A stretch of 64,000 nucleotides of DNA from G963663315 sp965214205. Lineage in GTDB: Bacteria > Pseudomonadota > Gammaproteobacteria > Arenicellales > Poriferihabitantaceae. The notes below the pieces were generated by a model. The model did no database searches and had not been told where the DNA came from. It saw only the letters and a list, made by a program, of their open reading frames with translations. Position numbers and translations under genes: made by a program. Positions 1 to 6,804 of this stretch are shown here, one piece after another (the first letter of the stretch is position 1; each line of letters begins with the position of its first letter). The DNA is taken from assembly GCA_965214205.1 (NCBI GenBank), contig OZ243941.1:992001-1056000 (forward strand), given 5' to 3'.

Positions 1-2
1 TG

Positions 3-485
3 TATTCCGGCGCCGTTGTACGGTTTCACCCAAGCGCTACCGTCATCATGACCGACGCGTTCATGCACCACGCCCCGACGACCGACGACCCGGCCGCGGC
101 GCAACAGGAGAACTTTACGGAGTATCACAATGAAACCCGGGTGGAGAGTCCGGATGGAACCTTGCTATGTCTTGACCGCTACCGGATTTCAGGAGCGCAG
201 TTCAGCAGCGGCCAGCCAGGGATTATGGGTAAAAACACGATCCAGGGGACATTCATATTGTTAAACCGGTCACACAGCGCCAGCGAACTTGGCGCCTCTC
301 TTCGTAGTGTCCTGGAATCCGGTTCTTCCGGGTATGCCGGATTGTCGAGCCTGCCGAACGATTGCGGTATCTGGGTGCGTCTGATTGCGCGGGACGCTTT
401 TACGCTGCGGTCGGCGCTCCATCAACTGTGGGCGGCAGCCCGCCAGACACTGCTCGGCGAACGCCCGAACCGCAGAAAAAAATAG
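3..485 (+). CDS. ureD: Urease accessory protein UreD (UreH), C-terminal part; 5' end outside window
   Basis: The reading frame is open from the first bases of the window, so this is the 3' end of a longer gene. The visible ~160 residues follow the UreD C-terminal pattern: a segment DGTLLCLDRYRISG like the conserved GRLLxLDRxRLxG stretch, then a final helix with LWAAARQTLLGERP like the LWxALRPxLLGR ending of UreD. UreD works with UreF and UreG to deliver nickel to apo-urease. No ureABC follows, so any urease operon lies upstream with ureD at its end. The internal ATG at 48 is not a plausible start because similarity extends upstream of it. The assignment rests on the C-terminal half only and is fairly but not fully secure. 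Confidence 0.6.
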   Translation, partial: YSGAVVRFHPSATVIMTDAFMHHAPTTDDPAAAQQENFTEYHNETRVESPDGTLLCLDRYRISGAQFSSGQPGIMGKNTIQGTFILLNRSHSASELGASLRSVLESGSSGYAGLSSLPNDCGIWVRLIARDAFTLRSALHQLWAAARQTLLGERPNRRKK

Positions 486-558
486 GATTCGGACATGCGA
501 TAAATGACAAAAAATCCCTTCATTACAAATGATTAATGTTTATCTCTCACAATACTTA

Positions 559-587
559 TTGACAAACTGAATTATCTGTAGTATGAA
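559..587 (+). promoter_or_regulatory. Sigma70-type promoter for the three-hairpin RNA
   Basis: TTGACA at 559-564, a 17-base spacer, then TATGAA at 582-587. A start about 7 bases downstream would fall at ~594, immediately before the first hairpin. The -35 is a perfect consensus and the spacing optimal. No ribosome binding site or ORF follows before the terminator. Confidence 0.6.
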
Positions 588-593
588 TAATGG

Positions 594-721
594 AAACGGA
601 GAACCGAGATTCGGTTCCGTGGTCTGAAAAAACGATAGCAACCATGCTATCCTGAAATCGGGCAAAAAAGCCCCAAAAACGTTCTCGTCAAAGTGAGAGT
701 TCATTTTTGGGGCTTTTTTTT
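594..721 (+). ncRNA. Candidate small RNA of ~128 nt, three hairpins, intrinsic terminator
   Basis: Downstream of a near-consensus promoter lie three stems. The first is ACGGAGAACCGA paired with TCGGTTCCGT (596-620, 3-base loop, 2-base bulge). The second is GATAGCA/TGCTATC (634-651, loop ACCA). The third is a long terminator stem. No ORF fits inside. It lies in the 348-base gap between the ureD-like gene and the response regulator. It could be an independent sRNA or a strongly terminated leader. No known riboswitch family was recognised, and the loops match neither ANTAR hexaloops nor guanidine-II ACGR loops. Confidence 0.5.
664..721 (+). terminator. Strong intrinsic terminator, possibly bidirectional
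   Basis: Left arm AAAAAAGCCCCAAAAA (664-679) pairs with TTTTTGGGGCTTTTTT (704-720), with a weaker inner pairing between ~681 and 702. The stem runs into a U tract. The complementary A tract on the left arm means it could also stop transcription arriving from the right. Confidence 0.85.
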
Positions 722-796
722 GGGGCTGGTGTTTTCGTTATATATATAAAAAGCGAGGTGGAATAACGGTGTTGGTGACACGGGTTTGTTTAGTTG

Positions 797-817
797 GTAA
801 CGGCTGTCAATCGTTAC
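797..817. promoter_or_regulatory. Inverted repeat GTAACG-N9-CGTTAC just upstream of the regulator gene
   Basis: Arms at 797-802 and 812-817, ending 16 bases before the regulator ATG. The position suits an autoregulatory operator or a translational hairpin. The left arm, read with its preceding base, begins GGTA, like the half-sites found upstream of the FtsZ-like operon, but the spacing differs. Confidence 0.3.
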
Positions 818-833
818 AGTGAAGTGATGAACG

Positions 834-1481
834 ATGAATGCTGAACCCTCAACTGTATTCATAATTGAAGGTAAGTATGATGCCTGCGAATCCTTGGGTT
901 CAACTCTTGAGACGGCTGGATTCGGTACACGGAGTTATGCGTCCGGGGAGGAGTTCCTGGATAGTTTCGATCCTGAACGGCAGCCCCGCGGTCAGGGATG
1001 CTGCGCGCTGATTGATGTTTTGCTGCCGGGCATGACCGGGCTGGAATTGCAGGCCAGCCTCAAGGCCAATCAAATCAACCTGCCGTGTGTTTTCCTCACC
1101 AGAGAAAGAGATATTTCCCAATGTGTCCAGGCGATGAAGGCTGGCGCCGTCGATGTTCTGGAGATGCCCTGCCCTGAGCAGAATCTTCTGCATAGCGTGT
1201 CTGAAGCGCTGTCCCGGCATGAACAGGAACGACGCGACAGCCGCGCACGCGAAAAAATCAAGGCCAGACTGGCGACCCTGACCCGGCGCGAACGACAGAT
1301 TCTGGAGCAACTGGTTGACGCTAATGACGGGACTGCCGTGTCGAGTGAACAGATTGCCAGCCGATTGTTCATCAGCCGGCGCACCGTTGAGCACCATCGC
1401 GCCGCGATCAAGGAAAAAATGCGCGCCCGTTCGTTACTGGAACTGATAGACATGACCAGGGTCGCGGGGGGCGGGGTATGA
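834..1481 (+). CDS. FixJ/NarL-type response regulator with degenerate receiver
   Basis: The 215-residue protein has an N-terminal receiver-like domain (residues ~7-125) and a C-terminal LuxR/FixJ helix-turn-helix (~148-208; TRRERQILEQL, then SSEQIASRLFISRRTVEHH). Asp61 (ALIDVLLPGMTGLE) and Thr89 are present. The usual N-terminal acidic pair is replaced by Glu12-Gly13, and the conserved receiver Lys is Met111 (LEMPCP instead of LEKPF). It may therefore work without classical phosphorylation. No histidine kinase is visible nearby. It sits directly upstream of the FtsZ-like operon and is the obvious candidate regulator of it. The ATG at 834 has only a weak purine-rich site (GAAG) upstream. Confidence 0.85.
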   Translation: MNAEPSTVFIIEGKYDACESLGSTLETAGFGTRSYASGEEFLDSFDPERQPRGQGCCALIDVLLPGMTGLELQASLKANQINLPCVFLTRERDISQCVQAMKAGAVDVLEMPCPEQNLLHSVSEALSRHEQERRDSRAREKIKARLATLTRRERQILEQLVDANDGTAVSSEQIASRLFISRRTVEHHRAAIKEKMRARSLLELIDMTRVAGGGV

Positions 1482-1518
1482 AGCGGGATGTTCAGGACCT
1501 GGATGATTTGAATATGAT

Positions 1519-1559
1519 GGGTAGCGTTACCTGTTTTTTCAATATGGGTAGAGTTACCT
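1519..1559. promoter_or_regulatory. Two GGTA-N4-TACC palindromes, candidate operators
   Basis: GGTAGCGTTACC (1520-1531) and GGTAGAGTTACC (1547-1558), 27 bases apart, lie in the regulator to FtsZ-like intergenic region. The second abuts a weak -35-like TTACTG. Two half-sites separated by 4 bases is an arrangement known for FixJ/TodT-type regulators, although the half-site sequence differs. A related half-site GGTAGCG reads on the other strand at ~1581-1587. A similar pair occurs at 17237-17272. Confidence 0.45.
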
Positions 1560-1677
1560 ATTTACTGGATCAAACCATATCGCTACCTTACAGGAATAGC
1601 ATTGCCGGGCGCTTCGGGCGAGTCTGTCGCCACCCGGATGAAATTTGAGATCAAGAAACGGGGTTGAGAAAGAGAAA

Positions 1678-3219
1678 ATGGCGAAGAAAAAGAAGGCTTC
1701 GGCGCCCAAAATGTCGGCTGAAGAAAAACTTGCGAGACGTAAGCTGGATGCCCTGAAACGGGGCATTCATCGCATTACCGACCTGGAAACCACCCCATTC
1801 TCAGTGCATGTCGTGGGTATTGGCAAAGCGGGCGCGGATGTCGTGTCGCAGGTACTCCGGGACAAGGCTGCGAACGCTTCATCCGATGAAGAGTCCGGAT
1901 TCACTGCCCTGGCGGTCGATATTGGCGACCAGGACCTTGCGCGGGTACGACAACTGGCCAATGAGCTGCCGGACAAAAGCGCTCAGGTGGAAACGGTCGC
2001 GCTGGAAATGCCGGGTCGTGACGAGTTGTTCAATTCGTTGCGGCGAATGCGCGAATTTCTCAAGCTCGAATACCCGAGATACTATTGGAATCCGAATTAT
2101 GAACCGTGGCTGCCGTCGAGGACACAGCTTCCCGAGGAGGGTCAGCATGTGCCGCGGTCGGTCGCCAAGGCGCTCTATGCCCGCTCCTACTATGATGGCG
2201 CCAGAGACATGCGCGCATCGATCAGACGATTTGCCGACCATGTGGACAGCGCCCCCGGCCAGTCGGTGGTGGCGGTCGTGTTTGGCCTCGGCGGCGGCGC
2301 CGGCAGCGGCATCATGGTCGATATGGTTCGCCATCTGTCCAATGTCGCCTTTGGCAGACGGGTTCTGGTGGTTGGCGTTGGTATCGCTCCGTGTGACGGA
2401 GATGAAGAGGTTCACAAAGGCAGCCAGTTGTTCCCGGCATTGAATGAACTCGATTGCATGGGTGACGAAACGAAGAATGAAGGTGTAATTGCGGTGTGGG
2501 GTGATCTTTACCGGAATCCGTTTACCAGCGGTGTCATCATCGTGCCCCAGCAATCAGTCTGGGAGTCAACCGGCAGCCTTGAGGCGACGCATGAACGTGT
2601 TGATCGGGAGGTCTCTTCATTTCTGACACGCAATAAAGGGCTTGATTTCTGGGAAACCCTGCGCATGTTGAACTGGGTCGGGGCGCCGCCTACCCAACAT
2701 GCCGCGGCGCGTACTCCGTATGGGAGAAAATGGGCGCATGTGCTGGGCTTTGCCGACATCAGGGAAGGTGTTCTGGCAGACAAGGATATGGCTGCCCGTC
2801 TGGGTGTTCGATCCAGTTACCAGCCGGAGTTTATCGAGATACGCGCAGCCGACCCGGAGGATTCCGATACCGGTCAGGTCGCGGAGATTCTGGGTGAGGC
2901 ATTTTCGCCGCTGGCGGAACCGGCCATCACCGCTTCAGCCGGCGGCGCTGCGGATACTGTGCAGTTCATATTGCCCTGTGTCAGCAAAACCGACCTTGAA
3001 ATGTTTTTCCAATCCCGCAATACCTACGACACACTGGATTGGGAGGGAAAGCTGAGTATTCATGCCTGGTTGCTTGATCTCGGCGTTCTTCTGTGCGAGC
3101 CGGCGATCCGGTTTGACGGTATGGCCGGGGAATGTCTGTGGGGTTGCGCGTGCTGGGTAGTGGTTCCTTATGACCAGATCAGAGGGCCGGAAGAAGTCGA
3201 AACCGCGGTGGCCGCATAA
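1678..3219 (+). CDS. FtsZ/tubulin-superfamily GTPase-like protein, paralogue A
   Basis: The protein has 513 residues from the ATG at 1678, which has a GAGAAAGAG-type site upstream; an alternative TTG lies at 1645. After a lysine-rich N-terminus comes a Rossmann-type loop HVVGIGKAGAD (47-52 = GIGKAG). A tubulin/FtsZ signature loop FGLGGGAGSG follows at 203-211, matching GGGTG[ST]G. These two loops indicate the FtsZ-tubulin nucleotide fold. The middle contains a block also found almost unchanged in the neighbour (residues ~115-147, rich in Tyr/Trp/Pro). The C-terminus ends with C486-x3-C490-x-C492. No typical FtsZ C-terminal peptide is seen and the T7 loop could not be located. It resembles the FtsZ-like families described from comparative genomics of Proteobacteria, rather than cell-division FtsZ. 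The role here is unknown. Confidence 0.75.
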   Translation: MAKKKKASAPKMSAEEKLARRKLDALKRGIHRITDLETTPFSVHVVGIGKAGADVVSQVLRDKAANASSDEESGFTALAVDIGDQDLARVRQLANELPDKSAQVETVALEMPGRDELFNSLRRMREFLKLEYPRYYWNPNYEPWLPSRTQLPEEGQHVPRSVAKALYARSYYDGARDMRASIRRFADHVDSAPGQSVVAVVFGLGGGAGSGIMVDMVRHLSNVAFGRRVLVVGVGIAPCDGDEEVHKGSQLFPALNELDCMGDETKNEGVIAVWGDLYRNPFTSGVIIVPQQSVWESTGSLEATHERVDREVSSFLTRNKGLDFWETLRMLNWVGAPPTQHAAARTPYGRKWAHVLGFADIREGVLADKDMAARLGVRSSYQPEFIEIRAADPEDSDTGQVAEILGEAFSPLAEPAITASAGGAADTVQFILPCVSKTDLEMFFQSRNTYDTLDWEGKLSIHAWLLDLGVLLCEPAIRFDGMAGECLWGCACWVVVPYDQIRGPEEVETAVAA

Positions 3220-3266
3220 CGAACAGAAGATCAGATATCCGGAAACCCAACCACAGGAACAAAAAA

Positions 3267-3593
3267 ATGCCGCTTGACTGGAAGACTGTGAAAAAGAAAT
3301 ACGCCAAAGGAACGGAAATACCGACTGTCGCTGGAAACAAGACTCTGACCATAACCGGTTGCGATGATCAGGCCATCTATATCGAGAATCCGTTATGGAA
3401 AGCCCAGTTGAGCCGCGTCAATCTGGAAAAGGGGGTTGAATTGATCGAGGAAGGGCTGATAGACCGGGATCCGGGATTGTTTGTAGAAGACTATCGCGTG
3501 TATGTGACCGATGAGCGTTCAACCTCGGCGGCCCATGTACTCTATGATCTTGGATTCCTGGATGAAGATACCGGTTTCACGATCAGATGTTAA
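3267..3593 (+). CDS. Small orphan protein between the two FtsZ-like genes
   Basis: This 108-residue soluble protein is not recognised. An AGGA ribosome site precedes the ATG. It is charged, with a basic N-terminus (DWKTVKKKYAKG) and a more acidic middle and C-terminus. It has no membrane segment, signal peptide or clear catalytic motif. A central GCDDQAIYIENPLW segment followed by a SRVNLEKGVELIEEGLI helix suggests a compact alpha/beta fold. It is 47 bases after FtsZ-like A and 112 bases before FtsZ-like B. Its placement suggests an adaptor or regulator of the two GTPases. That is inference from position only. Confidence 0.7.
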   Translation: MPLDWKTVKKKYAKGTEIPTVAGNKTLTITGCDDQAIYIENPLWKAQLSRVNLEKGVELIEEGLIDRDPGLFVEDYRVYVTDERSTSAAHVLYDLGFLDEDTGFTIRC

Positions 3594-3620
3594 CCAGATG
3601 TTACATACAATTTTCAGGCT

Positions 3621-3665
3621 TCCGGAGGTACAGGTATCGGGTTCTTAGTTACCTGCAGGTCCGGA
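3621..3665 (+). promoter_or_regulatory. Intercistronic hairpin before FtsZ-like B
   Basis: TCCGGA (3621-3626) pairs with TCCGGA (3660-3665) and CAGGTA (3631-3636) with TACCTG (3650-3655), separated by a 4-base internal loop on each side. There is no U tract, so it is unlikely to be a terminator. It is more likely an mRNA processing or stability element that sets the ratio of the two paralogues. Confidence 0.45.
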
Positions 3666-3705
3666 AATTCGTATAACAAGCTTTATTAAACGAGGAGATT
3701 AAGAA

Positions 3706-5373
3706 ATGGCACAACATTCTATGTATCACAGCGCGACCGGTGAGCAGGCTCCGCACTGCATACACGTGGTCGGTGTGGGGAGGTCCGGCTCGGGTTATGT
3801 GGAAGGTCTGCTCCGCACCGGAGAGATCGAGGATATCCTGGAGAGTTCACGGGCGCGGGTTGCGGCGCTGGTTGTTGATATTGGTGAAGACGATATGATT
3901 CCGGCCAAAGATTATGCCGCCGGTTTCCGTCAGCGCCTGGAAGAAAGAGGGATACCGCAAGAGCGGTTCCACTTTGAATCGGTCGCCCTTGAAATTCCGG
4001 AGCGTGACGATTTATTCAACTCTCTGCGCCGCATGCGCGAGTTCCTGAAACTGGAGTATCCAAGATACTACTGGAATCCGAATTATGAACCCTGGCTGCC
4101 TTCGGCAATCAAGTTGCCCGAGACCGGTGACCACGTTCCAAGAGCGGTGGCGAAAGCGGTTTACGCCAAAGCTTACTACGATGGCGACCGGCCCATGGAA
4201 AAAGCGTTGCAGAGATTCGCCAACCATATCGAAGAAGCAGAGCTTCCTTCCATCGTTCTGGCCTGTTTCAGCCTGAATGGCGGAACCGGCAGTGGCATGA
4301 TTGTCGACCTTGCCCGGCACCTGGCCAGCGTCAAGCTGGGAAGACGGATCCCCGTCGTGGGTGTTGGACAACTGCCCAACTCGGGTGATGGAGACGTCAA
4401 TCCGGCCATGTTCCCTACCTTGAATGAAATTGACTGCATGCTGGATGACGACAAGAACGCCGGTGTCTGCGCGGTCTGGGGTGACCTTTACAAAAGCCCG
4501 TTTACTGGTGGATTCATGGCTGTGAACACTGAGCATTCATTCCAGCGCCTGTCATCCTACACCCAGAACGACGACAGGAACCGCAATATCAATCCTGAGG
4601 TGCGTCATCGCATCGCCAACGAGGTAACCAACAAGTTTGCGCAGGATTCATTCATGCGGTTTGCGGCAAAAGATGATGGCAAGCTGCTGTTCCGGGCGTT
4701 GCGTCCGGCCGGCTTTACCGGAGCGCCCCATGAAACGGTCAGCGGCAAGTCCCGTAACTGGACTCTTTATAACCTGTCCAAGTTCACCCATCCGGGTGTG
4801 CAGGTACTGCCGGGTGAACCGATCAGCAAATGGCGTAGCGTGATGGAGGAGTGGGTGGATCATATTGATGATTACTCCGGCGTCAACGACAAGTTCAGAA
4901 CGGATTACGCGGAAGTGCATTGCCATGCCCCTCGCGAAATCGGATTTGAACATATCAACGCCAAGCTGAGGGAAAAGATCAGCGAACGGTTCCTGGTGCC
5001 TGGAGAAGACTCCACCATGCAGATGGAGAACCATGAGTTTTTTGATCATCTGACCTCTTATGCCGACATCATTTTGCCGGGCATGGCAAAAACCGATCTG
5101 GATGTTTTCTGGAAAGCCCGGGATGCATACGATAAATTCGATTGGGAAGAGAAGTTGCTGAAACATTCCTGGTTGCTTGATCTTGGTGTATTGATGTCTG
5201 AACCCGCGATCCGGTTCAACGGAATGGCGGGTGAATGTCTGTGGGGCTGCGCCTGCTGGGTGGTGGTTCCCTATGACCAGATGCGGGGAGACGAACTGCC
5301 GCCGGCAGATCGTACTTCCATTCTGGCCGAAGGCATCGACATGATGACCAAAACGGTGGTGCCAACCCCGTAA
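3706..5373 (+). CDS. FtsZ/tubulin-superfamily GTPase-like protein, paralogue B
   Basis: The protein has 555 residues with a strong GAGGAG ribosome site. The N-terminal loop is HVVGVGRSGSG (23-28 = GVGRSG) and the tubulin signature loop is NGGTGSG at 191-197, closer to the classic GGGTGSG than in paralogue A. It shares with A the block starting DLFNSLRRMREFLK (~102) and the C-terminal GECLWGCACW motif. It has extra sequence between ~275 and 450. The two proteins are diverged overall but nearly identical in these patches, which points to a shared interface or heteropolymer, as with other paired tubulin homologues. There is no membrane segment. Whether it polymerises or binds GTP is inferred from the fold only. 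Confidence 0.75.
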   Translation: MAQHSMYHSATGEQAPHCIHVVGVGRSGSGYVEGLLRTGEIEDILESSRARVAALVVDIGEDDMIPAKDYAAGFRQRLEERGIPQERFHFESVALEIPERDDLFNSLRRMREFLKLEYPRYYWNPNYEPWLPSAIKLPETGDHVPRAVAKAVYAKAYYDGDRPMEKALQRFANHIEEAELPSIVLACFSLNGGTGSGMIVDLARHLASVKLGRRIPVVGVGQLPNSGDGDVNPAMFPTLNEIDCMLDDDKNAGVCAVWGDLYKSPFTGGFMAVNTEHSFQRLSSYTQNDDRNRNINPEVRHRIANEVTNKFAQDSFMRFAAKDDGKLLFRALRPAGFTGAPHETVSGKSRNWTLYNLSKFTHPGVQVLPGEPISKWRSVMEEWVDHIDDYSGVNDKFRTDYAEVHCHAPREIGFEHINAKLREKISERFLVPGEDSTMQMENHEFFDHLTSYADIILPGMAKTDLDVFWKARDAYDKFDWEEKLLKHSWLLDLGVLMSEPAIRFNGMAGECLWGCACWVVVPYDQMRGDELPPADRTSILAEGIDMMTKTVVPTP

Positions 5374-5408
5374 CGGGTTGTCCGCGCCTGATTGCATGAA
5401 GGTCAGAT

Positions 5409-5440
5409 TCCGGCCACTATGATGTTATATAATGGCCGGA
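5409..5440. promoter_or_regulatory. Inverted repeat with TATAAT in its loop, upstream of cobW-like gene
   Basis: TCCGGCCA (5409-5416) and TGGCCGGA (5433-5440) flank a 16-base AT-rich loop that contains TATAAT at 5428-5433. It could be an operator wrapped around a promoter -10 element, or a transcript hairpin. No good -35 is seen at the right distance. It lies 58 bases before the CobW-family start. Confidence 0.35.
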
Positions 5441-5497
5441 GTCCAGCCTCCATGCGCGTCATGGCGAATATTGAATAGACTTGCTTAGAGATATCCA

Positions 5498-6499
5498 ATG
5501 ACTGAAGCACAGATTCAAGACGATTCACGGGTACCGGTCACGGTGGTGACGGGGTTTCTGGGGTCGGGGAAGACCACGCTGATCAACCGGATTCTCTCCG
5601 AGCGTCATGGGCGTAAAATCGCGGTCATCGTCAATGAATTTGGCGAAGTCAGCATTGACGGTCAATTGATTGTTCAGGAGGATCAGGAGGAACTGGTGGA
5701 ATTCAACAACGGTTGCCTGTGCTGTACAGTGAGAGGCGATCTGATTGATACCCTGAACCGATTGCAGGAGCGCTCGGAACTCGACTCGATTCTGATTGAA
5801 ACCACGGGTCTGGCTGATCCGGCGCCGGTTGCGTCTACCTTCTTCCTGGCCGACGAACTGACTTCGAAAACCCGGCTTGATTCCTTCGTGGCCCTTGCTG
5901 ACGCGGTCAATCTTGGACAAAACCTGGCTCAAAGCGAGGAAGCCCAGGAACAAATCGCGTTCGCCGACATCATCTTGCTCAACAAGGCGGACCTGGTCTC
6001 GAAAGAACAGTTGGAGGAAGTTGAGCGCACGATTCGCAAATCCAACCCGTTTGCCCGTATTTACCATACCGAACACAGCGAGATTGATCTTGACAAGGTG
6101 GTCGGTGTGGGGGCTTTCGAGCTGGAGGCCAAGCTGCAGGTTGATCCGACGTTTCTGGATGATCTCGAGCACGAGCATGACCAGGCTGTCGGTTCATTCG
6201 TCATCCGTGAAGAGCGGCCGGTGGACCTGAACCGATTCATGTTATGGTTAACGCCTTTACTGGCTGAGCGGGGGGATGATATCTACAGAACCAAGGGAAT
6301 ATTCAACGCCCGGGGATTCAAGGAGCGGATGATATTCCAGAGTGTACGCATGTTGACTTCCGTCCAGCCCGACAGGGCCTGGGAGCCGGATGAACCCAGA
6401 GTGACCGAGTATGTTGTGATCGGGCGGGATCTGGACCGGGAGGAGTTCGCGGAAGGACTTGCGGGTTGTGTCGTTCCTGAAACCCGGACGGAATCATAA
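5498..6499 (+). CDS. CobW/COG0523-family GTPase, putative cobalt metallochaperone
   Basis: This 333-residue protein is typical of the CobW/P47K G3E family. Walker A GFLGSGKT lies at 19-26, the family metal-binding CxCC motif at 73-76 (NNGCLCC), and the G4 motif NKAD in LLNKADLV. A CobW C-terminal domain carries a His/Glu patch (EHEHD). These GTPases deliver metal to target enzymes; P47K relatives activate Fe-type nitrile hydratase and CobW acts in cobalamin synthesis. Immediate neighbours are the cobalt transporter genes cbtB and cbtA, and a cobalt-type nitrile hydratase is encoded 28 kb away. Cobalt loading is therefore the favoured role. Zinc (ZigA-type) remains possible. Confidence 0.9.
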   Translation: MTEAQIQDDSRVPVTVVTGFLGSGKTTLINRILSERHGRKIAVIVNEFGEVSIDGQLIVQEDQEELVEFNNGCLCCTVRGDLIDTLNRLQERSELDSILIETTGLADPAPVASTFFLADELTSKTRLDSFVALADAVNLGQNLAQSEEAQEQIAFADIILLNKADLVSKEQLEEVERTIRKSNPFARIYHTEHSEIDLDKVVGVGAFELEAKLQVDPTFLDDLEHEHDQAVGSFVIREERPVDLNRFMLWLTPLLAERGDDIYRTKGIFNARGFKERMIFQSVRMLTSVQPDRAWEPDEPRVTEYVVIGRDLDREEFAEGLAGCVVPETRTES

Positions 6500-6521
6500 C
6501 CAAACTATCGACATGTTTAAT

Positions 6522-6543
6522 TTTGATAACCAAAAGTATCAAA
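6522..6543. promoter_or_regulatory. AT-rich inverted repeat upstream of cbtB
   Basis: TTTGATA (6522-6528) and TATCAAA (6537-6543) are separated by 8 bases in the 95-base gap before cbtB. This could be an operator for metal control, but no known consensus is matched. Confidence 0.3.
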
Positions 6544-6594
6544 TCAAACAGCAATCAATCTTACTTAAAACGTGTAATACGGGAGAAATAAAAA

Positions 6595-6792
6595 ATGAGC
6601 GCTATACGACAATCAATGAGTCAACTGACTGATATTCAAACGACCTCGGTTCCATGGTCGAAGGTGATCGGAATCAGCGCCGCCATTTTGATGGGTGTGT
6701 TCATCATTTTTGCGGTCGGATTCGCCTCACCTGAAGTTATCCACAATATGGCCCACGACGGACGCCACGGGCTGGCGTTTCCCTGTCACTGA
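6595..6792 (+). CDS. cbtB: Cobalt transporter subunit CbtB
   Basis: This 65-residue protein has one membrane helix (about residues 22-45). Its C-terminal signature HNMAHDGRHGLAFPCH has the His and Cys ligands characteristic of CbtB. With CbtA it forms a predicted cobalt uptake system, usually found near cobalamin genes; here it sits between a CobW-type GTPase and amidase genes. A GGGAG ribosome site precedes the ATG, and the next gene starts 12 bases after the stop. Confidence 0.9.
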   Translation: MSAIRQSMSQLTDIQTTSVPWSKVIGISAAILMGVFIIFAVGFASPEVIHNMAHDGRHGLAFPCH

Positions 6793-6804
6793 GTGATCGA
6801 CTGA

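Noticed and set aside
594..721. ANTAR-type dual hexaloop antitermination leader
   Set aside because: The two hairpins before a terminator look similar in layout, but the loops do not have the A1/G4 hexaloop pattern, and the nearby regulator is LuxR/FixJ-type with no ANTAR domain.
5374..5497. Cobalamin riboswitch or Zur box upstream of the CobW-family gene
   Set aside because: The gap is only 124 bases, too short for a B12 riboswitch. TGTTATA occurs as one half of a Zur-like site, but the other half is missing.
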